Positions 27,333 through 36,536 of a DNA stretch of 64,000 bases are shown piece after piece. The DNA is taken from positions 1,612,001 through 1,676,000 of the forward strand of contig NZ_AP025314.1 of NCBI RefSeq assembly GCF_036492835.1, in the 5' to 3' direction. A program made the translations under genes and the position numbers. This DNA is from Fulvitalea axinellae. Its GTDB lineage: Bacteria; Bacteroidota; Bacteroidia; Cytophagales; Cyclobacteriaceae. Position 1 is the stretch's first letter. Every line of letters begins with the position of its first letter. The notes beneath the pieces were generated by a model, which saw only the letters and a program-made list of their open reading frames with translations, was not told the origin of the DNA and searched no databases.

Positions 27333-27956
27333 TTATCCCGCATTGCGGAGCGTATATCCAGAGGGTATTTGTGCGTAAACGGTATGGCTGAGGCGGATTT
27401 TGCCCGTGGTTTTCTTATCGGAGAGGATAATGGTTCGGGTTTTGGCCGGGGCCAATACGTATTTGATTGTACGGATGGCTTTGCGGGCGCCGTTTTGTTT
27501 GCCGGTTTTTGAGTGTGTAGCTACAGTTTCGGAGTTTGTTCCGGTATGTGGGGCGTCCGTATGGCCGAAAAAGTAATAAGAGCTTCCAATTTTGCCGGAA
27601 CTTGGGCGGTGGCGCCATGTTTCCGTTGTTCGGTTGAAATGATTCTGGTGCTTTTCATAAGGATTGTAATGTAAATGGGAAAAGCCTCCGGCGAATTTGC
27701 CGGACATTTGAAGGGAACTGTTGAATGGTACTCCGCCACCGAACAACATACGTTTTTTGACGGCGCGGGCCTGACGTTTGTCGCGGAGAGCCTGCGCCGC
27801 GAAGGGTTCGTAACTGTCTCTTCCGCCACCGGCTTTTATTTCCCGCCATACGGTGCTTCTGTGCTTGCCGATGCATCGGGCGATAACGGCGTCGGAGAAA
27901 CCTTTTTGTATTCCGAGGAATATGTTCGCGCGATCGACGATGTTAAGTTGAGACAT
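27333..27956 (-). pseudogene. IS30-like helix-turn-helix remnant (transposase N-terminus with unrelated tail)
   Basis: A 207-codon frame from ATG 27956. Residues about 1-67 resemble the N-terminal HTH_38 domain of IS30 transposases (DRANIFLGIQKGFSDAVIARCIGKHRSTVWREIKAG in two parts). After about residue 70 the similarity stops: no DDE catalytic core follows in this or the other frames. The tail is Thr/His/Lys-rich and looks like antisense or scrambled sequence. I see no terminal inverted repeats. Most likely a decayed transposase; a repurposed DNA-binding protein is the alternative. Confidence 0.5.
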
Positions 27957-28262
27957 TTTACATTGTTGTTTTTCGTTTTTTTATTGATCAAAAACCATTC
28001 GTTAACGTGTTTTTATCTTGTATTTATGTTTGTTTCTCCACTGTAAATGTTTCTGTATCTATGTTATTTTGCTAAATTGTATTGGTAGCGTGCGGTATGG
28101 ATTGGAGGGATTATTCTCGAATTAACGGTAATACGAAGGAAGTTAAGCGTACGGCGAACAAGTAAAACGTGTCTTTGTGACATTAGGGAACCAAACGCAA
28201 AAGACCGAGGTTGGCGTCACCGTTTCGGGAATACGGAATATTGTAAACGTACTTATTCGATT
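27957..28262. other. Intergenic region, no gene seen
   Basis: About 306 bp between the divergent IS30-like remnant and a membrane-protein gene. AT-rich on the left; no frame, hairpin terminator or repeat stands out. Confidence 0.5.
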
Positions 28263-28868
28263 ATGACCGAACGTTTTTTGAGAGCGAAGCATTGGCAGTT
28301 GTTTTCGTATGCCGTGGCTTTGCCTTTGGCCGTGGCGGCGGTTACGGTTTCGGTTTTGTTTTCCTTTTCCGGAAAAGAGTCGGGTATAGCGGCGTTGCGC
28401 ATTCCTTTGTCGGTGTCGGTAGTGGTGTTGATGTTGGTACTGTATAAGTGTATTTGGCTCGGGTGGCTGTGGACGTTGGCCTTTGGGGTTAGGGAACGGA
28501 TGCCCGTTTTTTTCGAAGCGGATACGGAACGGCTAAGAATGATTTTTCTGGTTCCGTCGGCATATTTAATAATTGTTTTTATCGCGGTATTTTACGGATC
28601 GTTTTATACGATGGGGGCGTCGAAAGAATTCCCGATGTCTTCTTTGTTCGTTATCCCGCTCCATTTGTTTTCGACGGTGTGCGTAGGGTATTGCATGTAT
28701 ATGGCGGCGAAAACGATGAAAGGGGTTGAGTTGGGAGCGGAACCCGAGTTTGCCGATTTCAGGGAAGAGTTTTTCTTGGCGGGATTGTTTCCGGTGGGTG
28801 TGTGGCTGTTACAGCCGAAACTCAACAGGATTGCGGAGTCTATGGAACTGGCCGATGCGGATTATTAG
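28263..28868 (+). CDS. Hypothetical integral membrane protein (KAKHWQLF type)
   Basis: A 201-aa protein with about four to five transmembrane helices. The N-terminus ERFLRAKHWQLF is a start I recognise from a family of uncharacterised Bacteroidota membrane proteins, and the C-terminus GVWLLQPKLNRI also recurs in that group. No catalytic motif is visible. It stands alone; the gene start at 28263 is the only sensible ATG. Confidence 0.72.
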   Translation: MTERFLRAKHWQLFSYAVALPLAVAAVTVSVLFSFSGKESGIAALRIPLSVSVVVLMLVLYKCIWLGWLWTLAFGVRERMPVFFEADTERLRMIFLVPSAYLIIVFIAVFYGSFYTMGASKEFPMSSLFVIPLHLFSTVCVGYCMYMAAKTMKGVELGAEPEFADFREEFFLAGLFPVGVWLLQPKLNRIAESMELADADY

Positions 28869-29011
28869 CGAGGCGAGTGAATATAAGAATAAGAAAAGCG
28901 TACGGTAAAAGAGAGGAGTGCGCTTTTGGTTAAAAAAATATGGGGAGAAAATTTAAAGTTTGATTTACGTTCGGGCTTGGTTTGTTTTTGCCGGGCCAGC
29001 ATATATAATTA

Positions 29012-29374
29012 ATGGAAGTGAGTATGGAGAGGGAACAGGTCGATTATATTTTGGTGTATTTTTCTTACCTGATGACAAGTGACGAGGCTTTGGCCTTGAG
29101 GCACTGCACATCGTCCGAGAAGTTGGCGACGATGACGGAAGGGGACCGTGAGAAAATGACGCCGATTTATTTGTCGAAAGGCTGGCTGACTGACGAAAAA
29201 GACGCGCTGGACCTTTTGAAAGACGGCATCGACCGGTTTTACCAAAATGTGGCCGAAAGGATAATGGCGGAACACGCCGACAAAGTGTTTATGAACAAAT
29301 GCCCGAAATGCGGGCGGTTGGCCCGTACGCCAAAGGCGAGGCAATGCGGACACTGCGGTAATGAATGGCGGTGA
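29012..29374 (+). CDS. Hypothetical protein with C-terminal zinc ribbon
   Basis: A 120-aa acidic protein. Residues 1-90 are helical in appearance without a known domain. The C-terminus carries two CX2C pairs (CPKCGRLARTPKARQCGHCG) forming a probable rubredoxin-like zinc knuckle. No signal peptide. It precedes an HD-hydrolase gene by 55 nt on the same strand and may be co-transcribed with it. An alternative ATG exists at 29024. Confidence 0.65.
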   Translation: MEVSMEREQVDYILVYFSYLMTSDEALALRHCTSSEKLATMTEGDREKMTPIYLSKGWLTDEKDALDLLKDGIDRFYQNVAERIMAEHADKVFMNKCPKCGRLARTPKARQCGHCGNEWR

Positions 29375-29429
29375 CGGTAGGGATGAAAGCGAAAGTCGTT
29401 ATTGGATGTGATTAACCAAAACTTTGAAG

Positions 29430-30071
29430 TGTATGGAAGCTAGTTTGCGGGAACAATTTGAGAAGCTGTTTTCCACTTTTAGCCAAGACAAGGACTTGGA
29501 GCAAAGTTTATGGAACGAAATAGAAACGTGTCACTCTTCCAGCAGGAGGAAGTACCATAACTTGTCGCATTTGGAATATATGTTCGAGAATCTTTCCTTG
29601 GTCCGTTACGGTATCAAGGATTTCGAAATGTTCCAGTTCTCGATTTTTTATCACGATATAGTTTATTCCGTAATCAAGACCGATAACGAGGAAAGAAGCG
29701 CCAGACTGGCCGAAAACAGACTTCTGTCGCTTGGCATTTCACCCGAAAGGGCGACGGTTTGCGCCACAAACATCAGGGCAACCAAAAGCCACACCTTCGC
29801 CGACGACCATGATATAGACGCTTTGTGCGATTTGGATTTGGCCGTATTGGGCGATAAGCCTTCGGTATACGAAAGGTACGCGCTTAATATAAGGAAGGAA
29901 TATTCGCTTTATCCCGATTTTCTTTATCGTCCCGCGCGCAAAAAGGTCTTGGAGCATTTCCTGGGTATGGACGCCATTTACAAAACAACGTTGATGCGCG
30001 ACCGCTTAGAGAAGTACGCGCGCGAAAACATTACCCGTGAATGGGAAGACCTTAACACCGTTTACGCTTAA
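29430..30071 (+). CDS. HD-superfamily metal-dependent hydrolase
   Basis: A 213-aa protein similar to predicted HD-type phosphohydrolases. YHNLSHLEYM near residue 39 supplies the first histidine ligands, FSIFYHDIVY near residue 72 holds the HD pair, and a late aspartate follows in CDLDLAVLG. This class often acts on nucleotides, but the substrate is unknown. ATG 29430 gives the usual start; the frame opens two codons earlier. Confidence 0.82.
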   Translation, partial: CMEASLREQFEKLFSTFSQDKDLEQSLWNEIETCHSSSRRKYHNLSHLEYMFENLSLVRYGIKDFEMFQFSIFYHDIVYSVIKTDNEERSARLAENRLLSLGISPERATVCATNIRATKSHTFADDHDIDALCDLDLAVLGDKPSVYERYALNIRKEYSLYPDFLYRPARKKVLEHFLGMDAIYKTTLMRDRLEKYARENITREWEDLNTVYA

Positions 30072-30125
30072 GCGTCGAACGGCGGTAATCAAAGCGTAAA
30101 GAATACAAGAAGACTTTTTTGTATA

Positions 30126-30656
30126 ATGATTGATATCCTTGCCGAAAACATAAGCGCTTCCGGTTCTTGGACGGGCCAAAAGACGTTGCGCCGCGGCGAG
30201 TTTCTCAGCCTTCCCGGCGATGTGGAAACGGACCTTTATTATGTGAAGAGCGGCAGTTTGCGCGTCTTTATGACCGACGGCGAAGACGAGCATTGCGTGC
30301 GTTTCGGTTATCGGGGTTCCTTTATCACCGCCCTCGATTCTTATATGGCTGTGGAACCCACCGTTTATTTTATTCAGGCCCTGAAGGCCTGCGAGCTGAA
30401 GTCTATCAGAAAAGACGCTTTTTTAAAATTTATCGAGACCTCCGCTTCGATGAGAAAGCTTTACGGACGTTTGTTGGAAGTGTTGGTTTGCCAACAGATG
30501 GAACGTGAGAGGGATTTGCTCACGTCTTCTCCAAAAGAGCGTTACGAAAGGGTGCTTAAGCGAAGCCCGCAATTGTTTCAGGAAGTGCCCCATAAGTATA
30601 TCGCCTCTTATCTGCGGATGACGCCCGAGACGCTTTCGCGAATGAAAAAGTGTTGA
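30126..30656 (+). CDS. Crp/Fnr family transcriptional regulator
   Basis: A 176-aa regulator with an N-terminal cyclic-nucleotide-binding beta-roll (residues about 15-110; LRRGEFLSLPGD, then YYVKSGSLRVF) and a very short C-terminal HTH (VPHKYIASYLRMTPETLSRMKK). There are no cysteines arranged as an Fe-S cluster site, so it is not an FNR-type oxygen sensor. The shape matches the Bacteroidota Crp-like regulators that sit next to small enzyme genes; here a DinB gene follows after 56 nt and may be its target. Confidence 0.9.
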   Translation: MIDILAENISASGSWTGQKTLRRGEFLSLPGDVETDLYYVKSGSLRVFMTDGEDEHCVRFGYRGSFITALDSYMAVEPTVYFIQALKACELKSIRKDAFLKFIETSASMRKLYGRLLEVLVCQQMERERDLLTSSPKERYERVLKRSPQLFQEVPHKYIASYLRMTPETLSRMKKC

Positions 30657-30712
30657 TTTCAATCAAGGTTTATTCTCCCGCCCGCGCCGATATTGCCTAA
30701 AAAAAAGAAATC

Positions 30713-31273
30713 ATGAAGATGAAATCCGAAGAACTGTTGGGCGAATTGGAAGCGATGGTCCGCGGACACAGGCAAGAGGCGGAAGCGATGAAAAACTGGC
30801 CGTTGAAAACGCTAAATCAAAAGCCGGAACCGGATAAATGGAGCGCTCTCGAATCCTTTGAGCATTTGAACAGGTACGGCGATTTTTATCTGCCGGAGAT
30901 AGGGGCCCGGATAAATCAGGCCAAGGTTGTGAAGGAAACGGAATTCAGGAGCGGTTGGCTGGGCAATTATTTTGCGAAAATGATGTTGCCGGGAACAAAA
31001 AAGATAAAAACTTTCCGAAAAATGGATCCTTCCGGAAGTGTTTTGGAAATGATCGTTTTGGATAAGTTTATACGGCAACAAGATATGTTGTTAGAGCTTT
31101 TGCGACAAGCGAAAAGGGTTTCGTTAACAAAAACAAAGACTTCGATTAGCATCTCCAAATTGGTGAAACTAAAGTTGGGAGACACTTTCCGGGTGGTGGT
31201 CTATCATAACGAAAGGCATATTCTTCAGGCGAAAAATGCGGTGTCGCTTTTTGAAAAGTCGGAGGCTGGTTAG
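30713..31273 (+). CDS. DinB family protein
   Basis: A 186-aa four-helix-bundle protein. PDKWSALESFEHLNRYG near residue 39 and the late VVYHNERHILQAKN near residue 161 supply the three histidines expected to bind a metal. DinB-like proteins are thiol-dependent metalloenzymes in some lineages; the substrate is unknown here. It is paired with the upstream Crp-like regulator gene on the same strand. ATG 30719 is an alternative start. Confidence 0.85.
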   Translation: MKMKSEELLGELEAMVRGHRQEAEAMKNWPLKTLNQKPEPDKWSALESFEHLNRYGDFYLPEIGARINQAKVVKETEFRSGWLGNYFAKMMLPGTKKIKTFRKMDPSGSVLEMIVLDKFIRQQDMLLELLRQAKRVSLTKTKTSISISKLVKLKLGDTFRVVVYHNERHILQAKNAVSLFEKSEAG

Positions 31274-31302
31274 CGTTTTCTTTCTGTAAATGAGAAACTA
31301 AG

Positions 31303-31330
31303 GGAGCGTCTTCGTTCGAAGGCGCTTTTT
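31303..31330 (+). terminator. Terminator of the Crp-DinB pair
   Basis: AGCGTCTTCG and CGAAGGCGCT pair with one G-U, followed by TTTT. Confidence 0.7.
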
Positions 31331-31420
31331 GTATTTATACCGCCTTGGGTTCATGGCCAGGCAACCGATTGCCTCATCGTAATTTGTTCGAAGGAGGTTT
31401 TTAAACTCACCTATGCGCTT

Positions 31421-31428
31421 TATATTTG
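31421..31428 (+). promoter_or_regulatory. Likely -7 element of the TetR gene
   Basis: TATATTTG fits TAnnTTTG; a T-rich block lies 18 nt upstream. This predicts a leader of about 130 nt before ATG 31566. Confidence 0.4.
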
Positions 31429-31565
31429 TTAATCAACCATATCCTTCTGGGGCTTTGGTGTTTGCGTAAAATGGAATGGACAATTCGCTTTTTCATAGAG
31501 GCTAGGACGAATTGACCGTAAGCCCGTTCGTTTACGATGATTGTAAGATATTAGTTTGTGCGCGT

Positions 31566-32153
31566 ATGGTTTTGGACGAAAATGTAAGGCGTGAGATTGT
31601 TGCCCACGCTCAGGTACTGTTTCAGCGTTACGGTATGAAGAAAACGACGATGGACGAGATAGCGTCGTCGTCGGGAAGGGCGAAAAGCACGATTTATCAT
31701 TACTTCAAGAGCAAAGACGATGTGTTTGACGCGGTTTTGCGCAAAGAATTACAGGATTTGCGAAAGCATGTCAAAGCTTTGGTGGATAAAGAAGACAGCC
31801 TTTGTTCCAAATTCGAAACTTATCTTGTTGAATATCACAAAGAGATGGTGAACAAAGGAAACCTTTACCGCTTGTCCCAAAGCGACTGGTTCACCGGCGG
31901 TGCGGTTTCTTACAAGCGTTTCGATTATTTGAGGAAGTTTGAGCGGGATTATATAAAAAGGCTTCTTGAGGACGGCATAGATACGGGCGAATTCACCGTG
32001 CTTGACCGTAGTGAGCTGGATTGGTTTTGTGAGGTGATGGTGGCCGGCTTTTTCGGAATTGTGCGTTATTCTTTGGAATCGTCCGAAGGTAGTATCGATC
32101 AAGACAAGCTTGTCAAGGCATCGAAATTGTTTTCTTCAAAATTGCTCACGTAA
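31566..32153 (+). CDS. TetR/AcrR family transcriptional regulator
   Basis: A 195-aa regulator. The HTH covers residues about 8-55 (AQVLFQRYGMKKTTMDEIA and STIYHYFKSKDDVFDAVL), the typical TetR DNA-binding domain, followed by an all-helical ligand domain. ATG 31566 is used because the HTH then begins a few residues in; the frame is open to 31512. No efflux or lipid gene is adjacent, so the regulated genes are unknown. A terminator hairpin follows near 32194. Confidence 0.9.
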   Translation: MVLDENVRREIVAHAQVLFQRYGMKKTTMDEIASSSGRAKSTIYHYFKSKDDVFDAVLRKELQDLRKHVKALVDKEDSLCSKFETYLVEYHKEMVNKGNLYRLSQSDWFTGGAVSYKRFDYLRKFERDYIKRLLEDGIDTGEFTVLDRSELDWFCEVMVAGFFGIVRYSLESSEGSIDQDKLVKASKLFSSKLLT

Positions 32154-32193
32154 GTGTGCCCTCTATTCGCGGGGAGAATTCAAGATTTAAAGT

Positions 32194-32222
32194 AAAGCGA
32201 AGCGTTGGCGTCGCTTTTTTTA
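32194..32222 (+). terminator. Terminator of the TetR gene
   Basis: AAAGCGA and TCGCTTTTTTT pair across the intervening AGCGTTGGCG. Confidence 0.7.
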
Positions 32223-32309
32223 TGCCTTTCTCATAAAGAGAAACTTTTTTCGTTTCCGAACTTTTCCAAACCCGTTCTGCCCGCCTTTTCCAAGATGGAA
32301 ATATTTCCT

Positions 32310-32317
32310 TACCTTTG
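32310..32317 (+). promoter_or_regulatory. -7 element of prfC
   Basis: TACCTTTG, identical to the -7 element of the tRNA cluster, about 115 nt before the prfC start. A TTTT block sits 20 nt upstream as a weak -33. Confidence 0.55.
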
Positions 32318-32431
32318 CCGACTGGCATTTTCTGGCCTCTGTCCGTAAGGATTTTTCGCCGCTGGCGTTCACTATTAGGCGCTTAGGCGTTTTTCAAATT
32401 TATACAAGGAACCTGGAAACACTTTATACCC

Positions 32432-34012
32432 ATGGCATTTGATCAGGAGATCGATAAACGCAGGACTTTCGGTATTATCAGTCACCCCGATGCTGGTAAG
32501 ACCACGTTGACGGAAAAATTGTTGCTTTTCGGTGGAGCGATCCAGACGGCGGGGGCCGTGAAGTCGAACAAGATCAAGATGCACGCGCGCTCCGACTGGA
32601 TGGAGATCGAGAAACAAAGGGGTATCTCGGTGGCTACGTCGGTGATGGGCTTCAATTACAGGGATGTGAAAATCAACCTGCTTGACACCCCCGGTCACAA
32701 GGATTTCGCCGAAGACACCTACCGTACGCTTACGGCGGTGGACTCAGTGGTGATGGTGATCGACTGCGTGAAGGGCGTGGAGGAACAGACCGAGCGTTTG
32801 ATGGAAGTTTGTCGTATGCGCGACACTCCGGTGATCTGTTTCATCAACAAACTCGACCGCGAAGGGCAGGATCCTTACGATTTGCTCGACGAGGTTGAGG
32901 AGAAACTGAACATCAAGGTTCGTCCGCTGAGCTGGCCGATCAACATGGGTAAGACCTTCAAGGGTGTTTACAGCTTGTATGAGAAAAACTTGGTGCTGTT
33001 TCAGTCAAGCAAACAGCGTCTTGACGACGAAACGATCAAAATCGAGGACATTAACGATCCGCGACTAGACGAACTCGTTGGGGAAAACGACGCGGCGCAA
33101 TTGCGCGAGGATGTCGAGCTGATCGAGTCGGTTTACCCCGATTTCAGTATGGAAGATTACGCCGCCGGCAAGGTTGCGCCAGTATTCTTCGGTAGTGCCG
33201 TTAATAACTTCGGTGTTCGCGAGCTTCTCGACTGTTTTATCGATATCGCTCCTTCGCCAAAGCCAAGGGAAACCGAACTGCGTGAGGTTGAGCCGAACGA
33301 GAGCAAATTTTCGGGCTTTATCTTTAAGATTCACGCCAACATGGACCCAAAACACCGTAACAGGATTGCGTTCTTGAGGGTTTGTTCCGGGAAATTCGAA
33401 AGAGGCAAAGGATATCTGCACGTAAGGAATAATAAGAAATTCAAATTCTCCAACGCCACCGCATTTATGGCCCAGGAGAAAGAAATCGTGGACGAGGCGT
33501 ATCCGGGGGATATCGTTGGCCTTTACGATACAGGCAACCTGAAAATCGGAGATACGCTTTCGGAAGGGGAAAAAGGAATGTACAAAGGGATTCCTAGCTT
33601 CTCGCCGGAGATGTTCAAAGAAGTGGTGAACAAAGACGCCATGAAAACCAAACAGTTGGAAAAAGGTATTAACCAACTGATGGAAGAAGGTGTTGCGCAG
33701 TTGTTTACCTTCGAAATGGGAGCCCGTAAGGTGGTTGGAACCGTAGGTGCGCTTCAGTTTGAGGTAATTCAGCACCGTTTGAAACACGAATACGGAGCGT
33801 CGGTTGACTTTATGCCGATCAACCTGTTCAAAGCCTGCTGGATTTCCAGCGATGACGACGCGAAACTCAACGAGTTCGTCAAGTCGAAATACCGTCACAT
33901 AGCCAAGGACAAAGACGGGAAATTGGTGTTTATGGCCGAGACCCGCGCTTGGTTGCGGATGGTGGAAGACAACTTCCCCGATATCCAGTTCCATTCCACT
34001 TCGGAATTTTAA
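32432..34012 (+). CDS. prfC: Peptide chain release factor 3
   Basis: A 526-aa translational GTPase that recycles release factors 1 and 2. GTPase motifs are all present: G1 SHPDAGKTT (residues 18-26), G2 in [10 protein letters not shown]3 DTPGHKDF near residue 89 and G4 NKLD near residue 143. The HAIL-type start [19 protein letters not shown] is diagnostic of RF3 against EF-G. Length is normal. A pseudouridine synthase gene follows after 10 nt and probably shares the transcript. Confidence 0.97.
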   Translation: MAFDQEIDKRRTFGIISHPDAGKTTLTEKLLLFGGAIQTAGAVKSNKIKMHARSDWMEIEKQRGISVATSVMGFNYRDVKINLLDTPGHKDFAEDTYRTLTAVDSVVMVIDCVKGVEEQTERLMEVCRMRDTPVICFINKLDREGQDPYDLLDEVEEKLNIKVRPLSWPINMGKTFKGVYSLYEKNLVLFQSSKQRLDDETIKIEDINDPRLDELVGENDAAQLREDVELIESVYPDFSMEDYAAGKVAPVFFGSAVNNFGVRELLDCFIDIAPSPKPRETELREVEPNESKFSGFIFKIHANMDPKHRNRIAFLRVCSGKFERGKGYLHVRNNKKFKFSNATAFMAQEKEIVDEAYPGDIVGLYDTGNLKIGDTLSEGEKGMYKGIPSFSPEMFKEVVNKDAMKTKQLEKGINQLMEEGVAQLFTFEMGARKVVGTVGALQFEVIQHRLKHEYGASVDFMPINLFKACWISSDDDAKLNEFVKSKYRHIAKDKDGKLVFMAETRAWLRMVEDNFPDIQFHSTSEF

Positions 34013-34022
34013 TTGAGAGAAA

Positions 34023-34748
34023 ATGAGACAACCTTTCGGAGTCATATATGAAGACAATCACTTGCTGATTGTCGATAAAAGAGCTGGAGTGCTTGTGCAG
34101 GGCGATTCCACCGGCGACAAGCCTTTGCTGGATTATTGCAAAGATTATATCAAGAAAAAGTACAATAAGCCCGGGGCGGTTTTCTTGGGTTGCGTACACC
34201 GTATTGACAGGCCTGTAAGTGGTTTGGTAATGTTTGCCCGTACGTCCAAAGCTTTGGAACGGATGAACAAAATGTTCCAGAAAAAGCAGGTTCATAAAGT
34301 TTACTGGGCGATTGTGAAGAAGCGTCCGCCACAAAAAACAGGAAAACTGACGCACTACCTGACTAAGGATCCGATTCGGAACGTAACGGCGGCTTATGAC
34401 GAGCCGGTGGATGGAGCGAAGAAATCGGAGCTGACGTATAAGGTTCTTGGAAAAATGAACGACCATTATCTGTTGGAGGTACGTCCGCATACGGGGCGTC
34501 CACATCAGATTCGGGTTCAGTTGGCAGCGATGGGTTGCCCGATTAGGGGAGACATCAAATACGGTTTCCACAAACCGAACCTGGACGGATCGATTTGCCT
34601 TCATGCGAAGAACCTTTTCTTTGAGCATCCGGTGAAGAAAGAGAAAATGTATATTCGGGCGGGAGTTCCTAAAACCCAGTTCTGGGAGCAGTTCTTGGAG
34701 TTTGAAGAGCAAAAGTTCAAAGACCAACACCTTGATAGGTATTATTAA
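34023..34748 (+). CDS. RluA-family pseudouridine synthase
   Basis: A 241-aa enzyme that isomerises uridine to pseudouridine in RNA. The catalytic aspartate lies in HRIDRPVSGL near residue 61, and RPHTGRPHQIRVQLA near residue 159 is the second signature. No S4 domain precedes the catalytic domain, so it belongs to the short RluA/RluC-like subgroup. The exact rRNA or tRNA site is unknown. It is coupled to prfC, 10 nt upstream. Confidence 0.93.
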   Translation: MRQPFGVIYEDNHLLIVDKRAGVLVQGDSTGDKPLLDYCKDYIKKKYNKPGAVFLGCVHRIDRPVSGLVMFARTSKALERMNKMFQKKQVHKVYWAIVKKRPPQKTGKLTHYLTKDPIRNVTAAYDEPVDGAKKSELTYKVLGKMNDHYLLEVRPHTGRPHQIRVQLAAMGCPIRGDIKYGFHKPNLDGSICLHAKNLFFEHPVKKEKMYIRAGVPKTQFWEQFLEFEEQKFKDQHLDRYY

Positions 34749-34789
34749 CGAACTTGGTTCCGGTTTTTCCGGTCACAGATAAGATTACC

Positions 34790-34840
34790 GAACGCCGAAT
34801 GGAAACGGAATTTTTCCGCAGAATCCGTTCGGCGTTTTTC
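34790..34840 (+). terminator. Terminator of prfC operon
   Basis: AACGCCGAA and TTCGGCGTT bracket a long loop, with inner pairing of CGGAA and TTCCG; followed by TTT. Confidence 0.75.
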
Positions 34841-34861
34841 CTTTCCCTAAGCAATTGAGTG

Positions 34862-36424
34862 ATGAAAAAGTCCCTGAAATACACCGTTTCGCCGAAAGTC
34901 GGTTTTGATCCCGAAAACCTAAAAGGCTATGTCCGCCGTAAGCTGGGACTAGTCGAGGGAGATCGTTTGGAAGTTGTTTTGACAAACCGTTCGGTCGACG
35001 CCCGCAAAGCGAAGGTCAAGATCAACGTGGCGTTGGATGTATTTGTCAATGAGGAACCTGAGGTTATTGGGTACAAAAAATCGTATCCCGATGTACGAAA
35101 CGCCAAGCGTGTCGTGATCGTGGGTGCTGGTCCGGCCGGTCTTTTCGCCGCTTTGCGGTTGATAGAGAAAGGGATGAAGCCCGTAATCGTGGAAAGGGGA
35201 AAAGACGTGCAGGCTAGGCGTAGGGATCTGGCGGCCATCAACAAAGATCACGTTGTTGATCCCGATTCGAACTATTGTTTTGGAGAAGGCGGAGCGGGTA
35301 CTTATTCTGACGGGAAGCTTTATACAAGAGCAAAGAAAAGGGGAGATTTCCGGAGGATTCTGGAAATCTTTGTCGCCCATGGGGCCAATCCGGAAATTCT
35401 GGCCGACGCCCATCCGCATATCGGAACCAACAAGTTGCCGAAAATCATTGCCGACATGCGGGAAAGTATTATCGGGGCTGGCGGGGAAGTCATCTTTGAA
35501 GCCCGTGTTTCCGATATAATTCTAAAAGACGGCGAGGCGAAAGGCGTGATAACGAAAGCGGGGGACAAAATAGAGGGAGAGGCTGTTTTGTTGGCTACCG
35601 GCCATTCCGCCCGCGATATTTATGAATTGTTGCATGAGAAAGGCGTGAAAATCGAAACCAAACCTTTCGCTTTGGGAGTAAGGATAGAACACGCCCAAAA
35701 TCTCATCGACCGAATCCAGTATCACTGCTCGGATAGGGGAGTGTTGCCGGCGGCGTCTTATTCGCTGGTAAGCCAAGTGAGTTACAAAGGCGACAAAAAG
35801 GGTGTCTTCTCATTCTGTATGTGTCCAGGTGGCTTCATCGTCCCTGCTGCGACAGCGCCGGGCGAAGTGGTTGTGAACGGAATGTCTCCTTCGCGCCGTG
35901 ATTCGAAATATGCGAACTCTGGAATTGTAGTAGCAATCGATGAGAGTGACTGGGCCAAATATGGAGACAAGGGAGTTTTGGCGGCTCTGGAGTTCCAAAA
36001 GAGGGTGGAAAGAAGAGCTTTTAAAGCTGGTGGCGAGACCCAGGTGGCACCAGCTCAAAGGATGATGGATTTTGTGGAAGGAAAAGAATCGTCAAGCCTG
36101 TTGGAGACATCGTACCAACCGGGGTTGAATGCGGTGGATATGCGTTCCGTACTCCCGAAGCAGGTTAGTTACCGCCTTAAAACCGCTTTCCGTCATTTTG
36201 GCCAAAAGATGAAAGGATATTTGACTAATGAGGCCCAGATAGTGGGTGTTGAAAGCCGGACTTCGTCTCCTGTAAGGGTGCCTAGAAACCCGGAAAGCTT
36301 TGAGCATGTGGAGGTAAGTCGTTTGTTCCCTTGCGGAGAAGGGACAGGCTACGCCGGAGGGATAGCTTCCGCCGCGATTGATGGCGAAAGATGCGCCGAA
36401 AAGATAGCGGAGATATACGGGTGA
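34862..36424 (+). CDS. FAD-dependent oxidoreductase (COG2509-type dehydrogenase)
   Basis: A 520-aa flavoprotein. After an N-terminal domain of about 75 residues comes the dinucleotide-binding motif VVIVGAGPAGLFAALRL near residue 79, then ERGKDV, and CFGEGGAGTYSDGKLYTR near residue 139. The last block identifies the uncharacterised FAD-dependent dehydrogenase family of this length. Its C-terminal PCGEGTGYAGGIASAAIDG is the FAD-contacting end. The reaction is unknown. Start is ATG 34862; a GTG lies one codon earlier. Confidence 0.88.
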   Translation: MKKSLKYTVSPKVGFDPENLKGYVRRKLGLVEGDRLEVVLTNRSVDARKAKVKINVALDVFVNEEPEVIGYKKSYPDVRNAKRVVIVGAGPAGLFAALRLIEKGMKPVIVERGKDVQARRRDLAAINKDHVVDPDSNYCFGEGGAGTYSDGKLYTRAKKRGDFRRILEIFVAHGANPEILADAHPHIGTNKLPKIIADMRESIIGAGGEVIFEARVSDIILKDGEAKGVITKAGDKIEGEAVLLATGHSARDIYELLHEKGVKIETKPFALGVRIEHAQNLIDRIQYHCSDRGVLPAASYSLVSQVSYKGDKKGVFSFCMCPGGFIVPAATAPGEVVVNGMSPSRRDSKYANSGIVVAIDESDWAKYGDKGVLAALEFQKRVERRAFKAGGETQVAPAQRMMDFVEGKESSSLLETSYQPGLNAVDMRSVLPKQVSYRLKTAFRHFGQKMKGYLTNEAQIVGVESRTSSPVRVPRNPESFEHVEVSRLFPCGEGTGYAGGIASAAIDGERCAEKIAEIYG

Positions 36425-36439
36425 TTCCCGGATGTGGCA

Positions 36440-36492
36440 AAAGGAAAGAGACCCCGAACCTTGCTTGACCTAGGTTCGGGGTCCCTTTTTTA
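36440..36492. terminator. Bidirectional terminator
   Basis: GACCCCGAACC (36450-36460) and GGTTCGGGGTC (36473-36483) pair over 11 bp with a 12-nt loop, with a CCTTTTTT tail on the plus side. It separates the FAD oxidoreductase gene from the convergent OmpA gene. Confidence 0.85.
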
Positions 36493-36536
36493 TGTCTGAA
36501 ATTGACCGGGACCCGATAATCTGAAAACCGGTTTTT

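Noticed and set aside
27675..28046. 123-codon plus-strand frame opposite the IS30-like remnant
   Set aside because: It is antisense to the HTH-coding part, which has real similarity; no independent evidence for it.
33065..34057. 330-codon minus-strand frame antisense to prfC
   Set aside because: It mirrors the prfC coding sequence and has no recognisable domain; shadow of codon usage.
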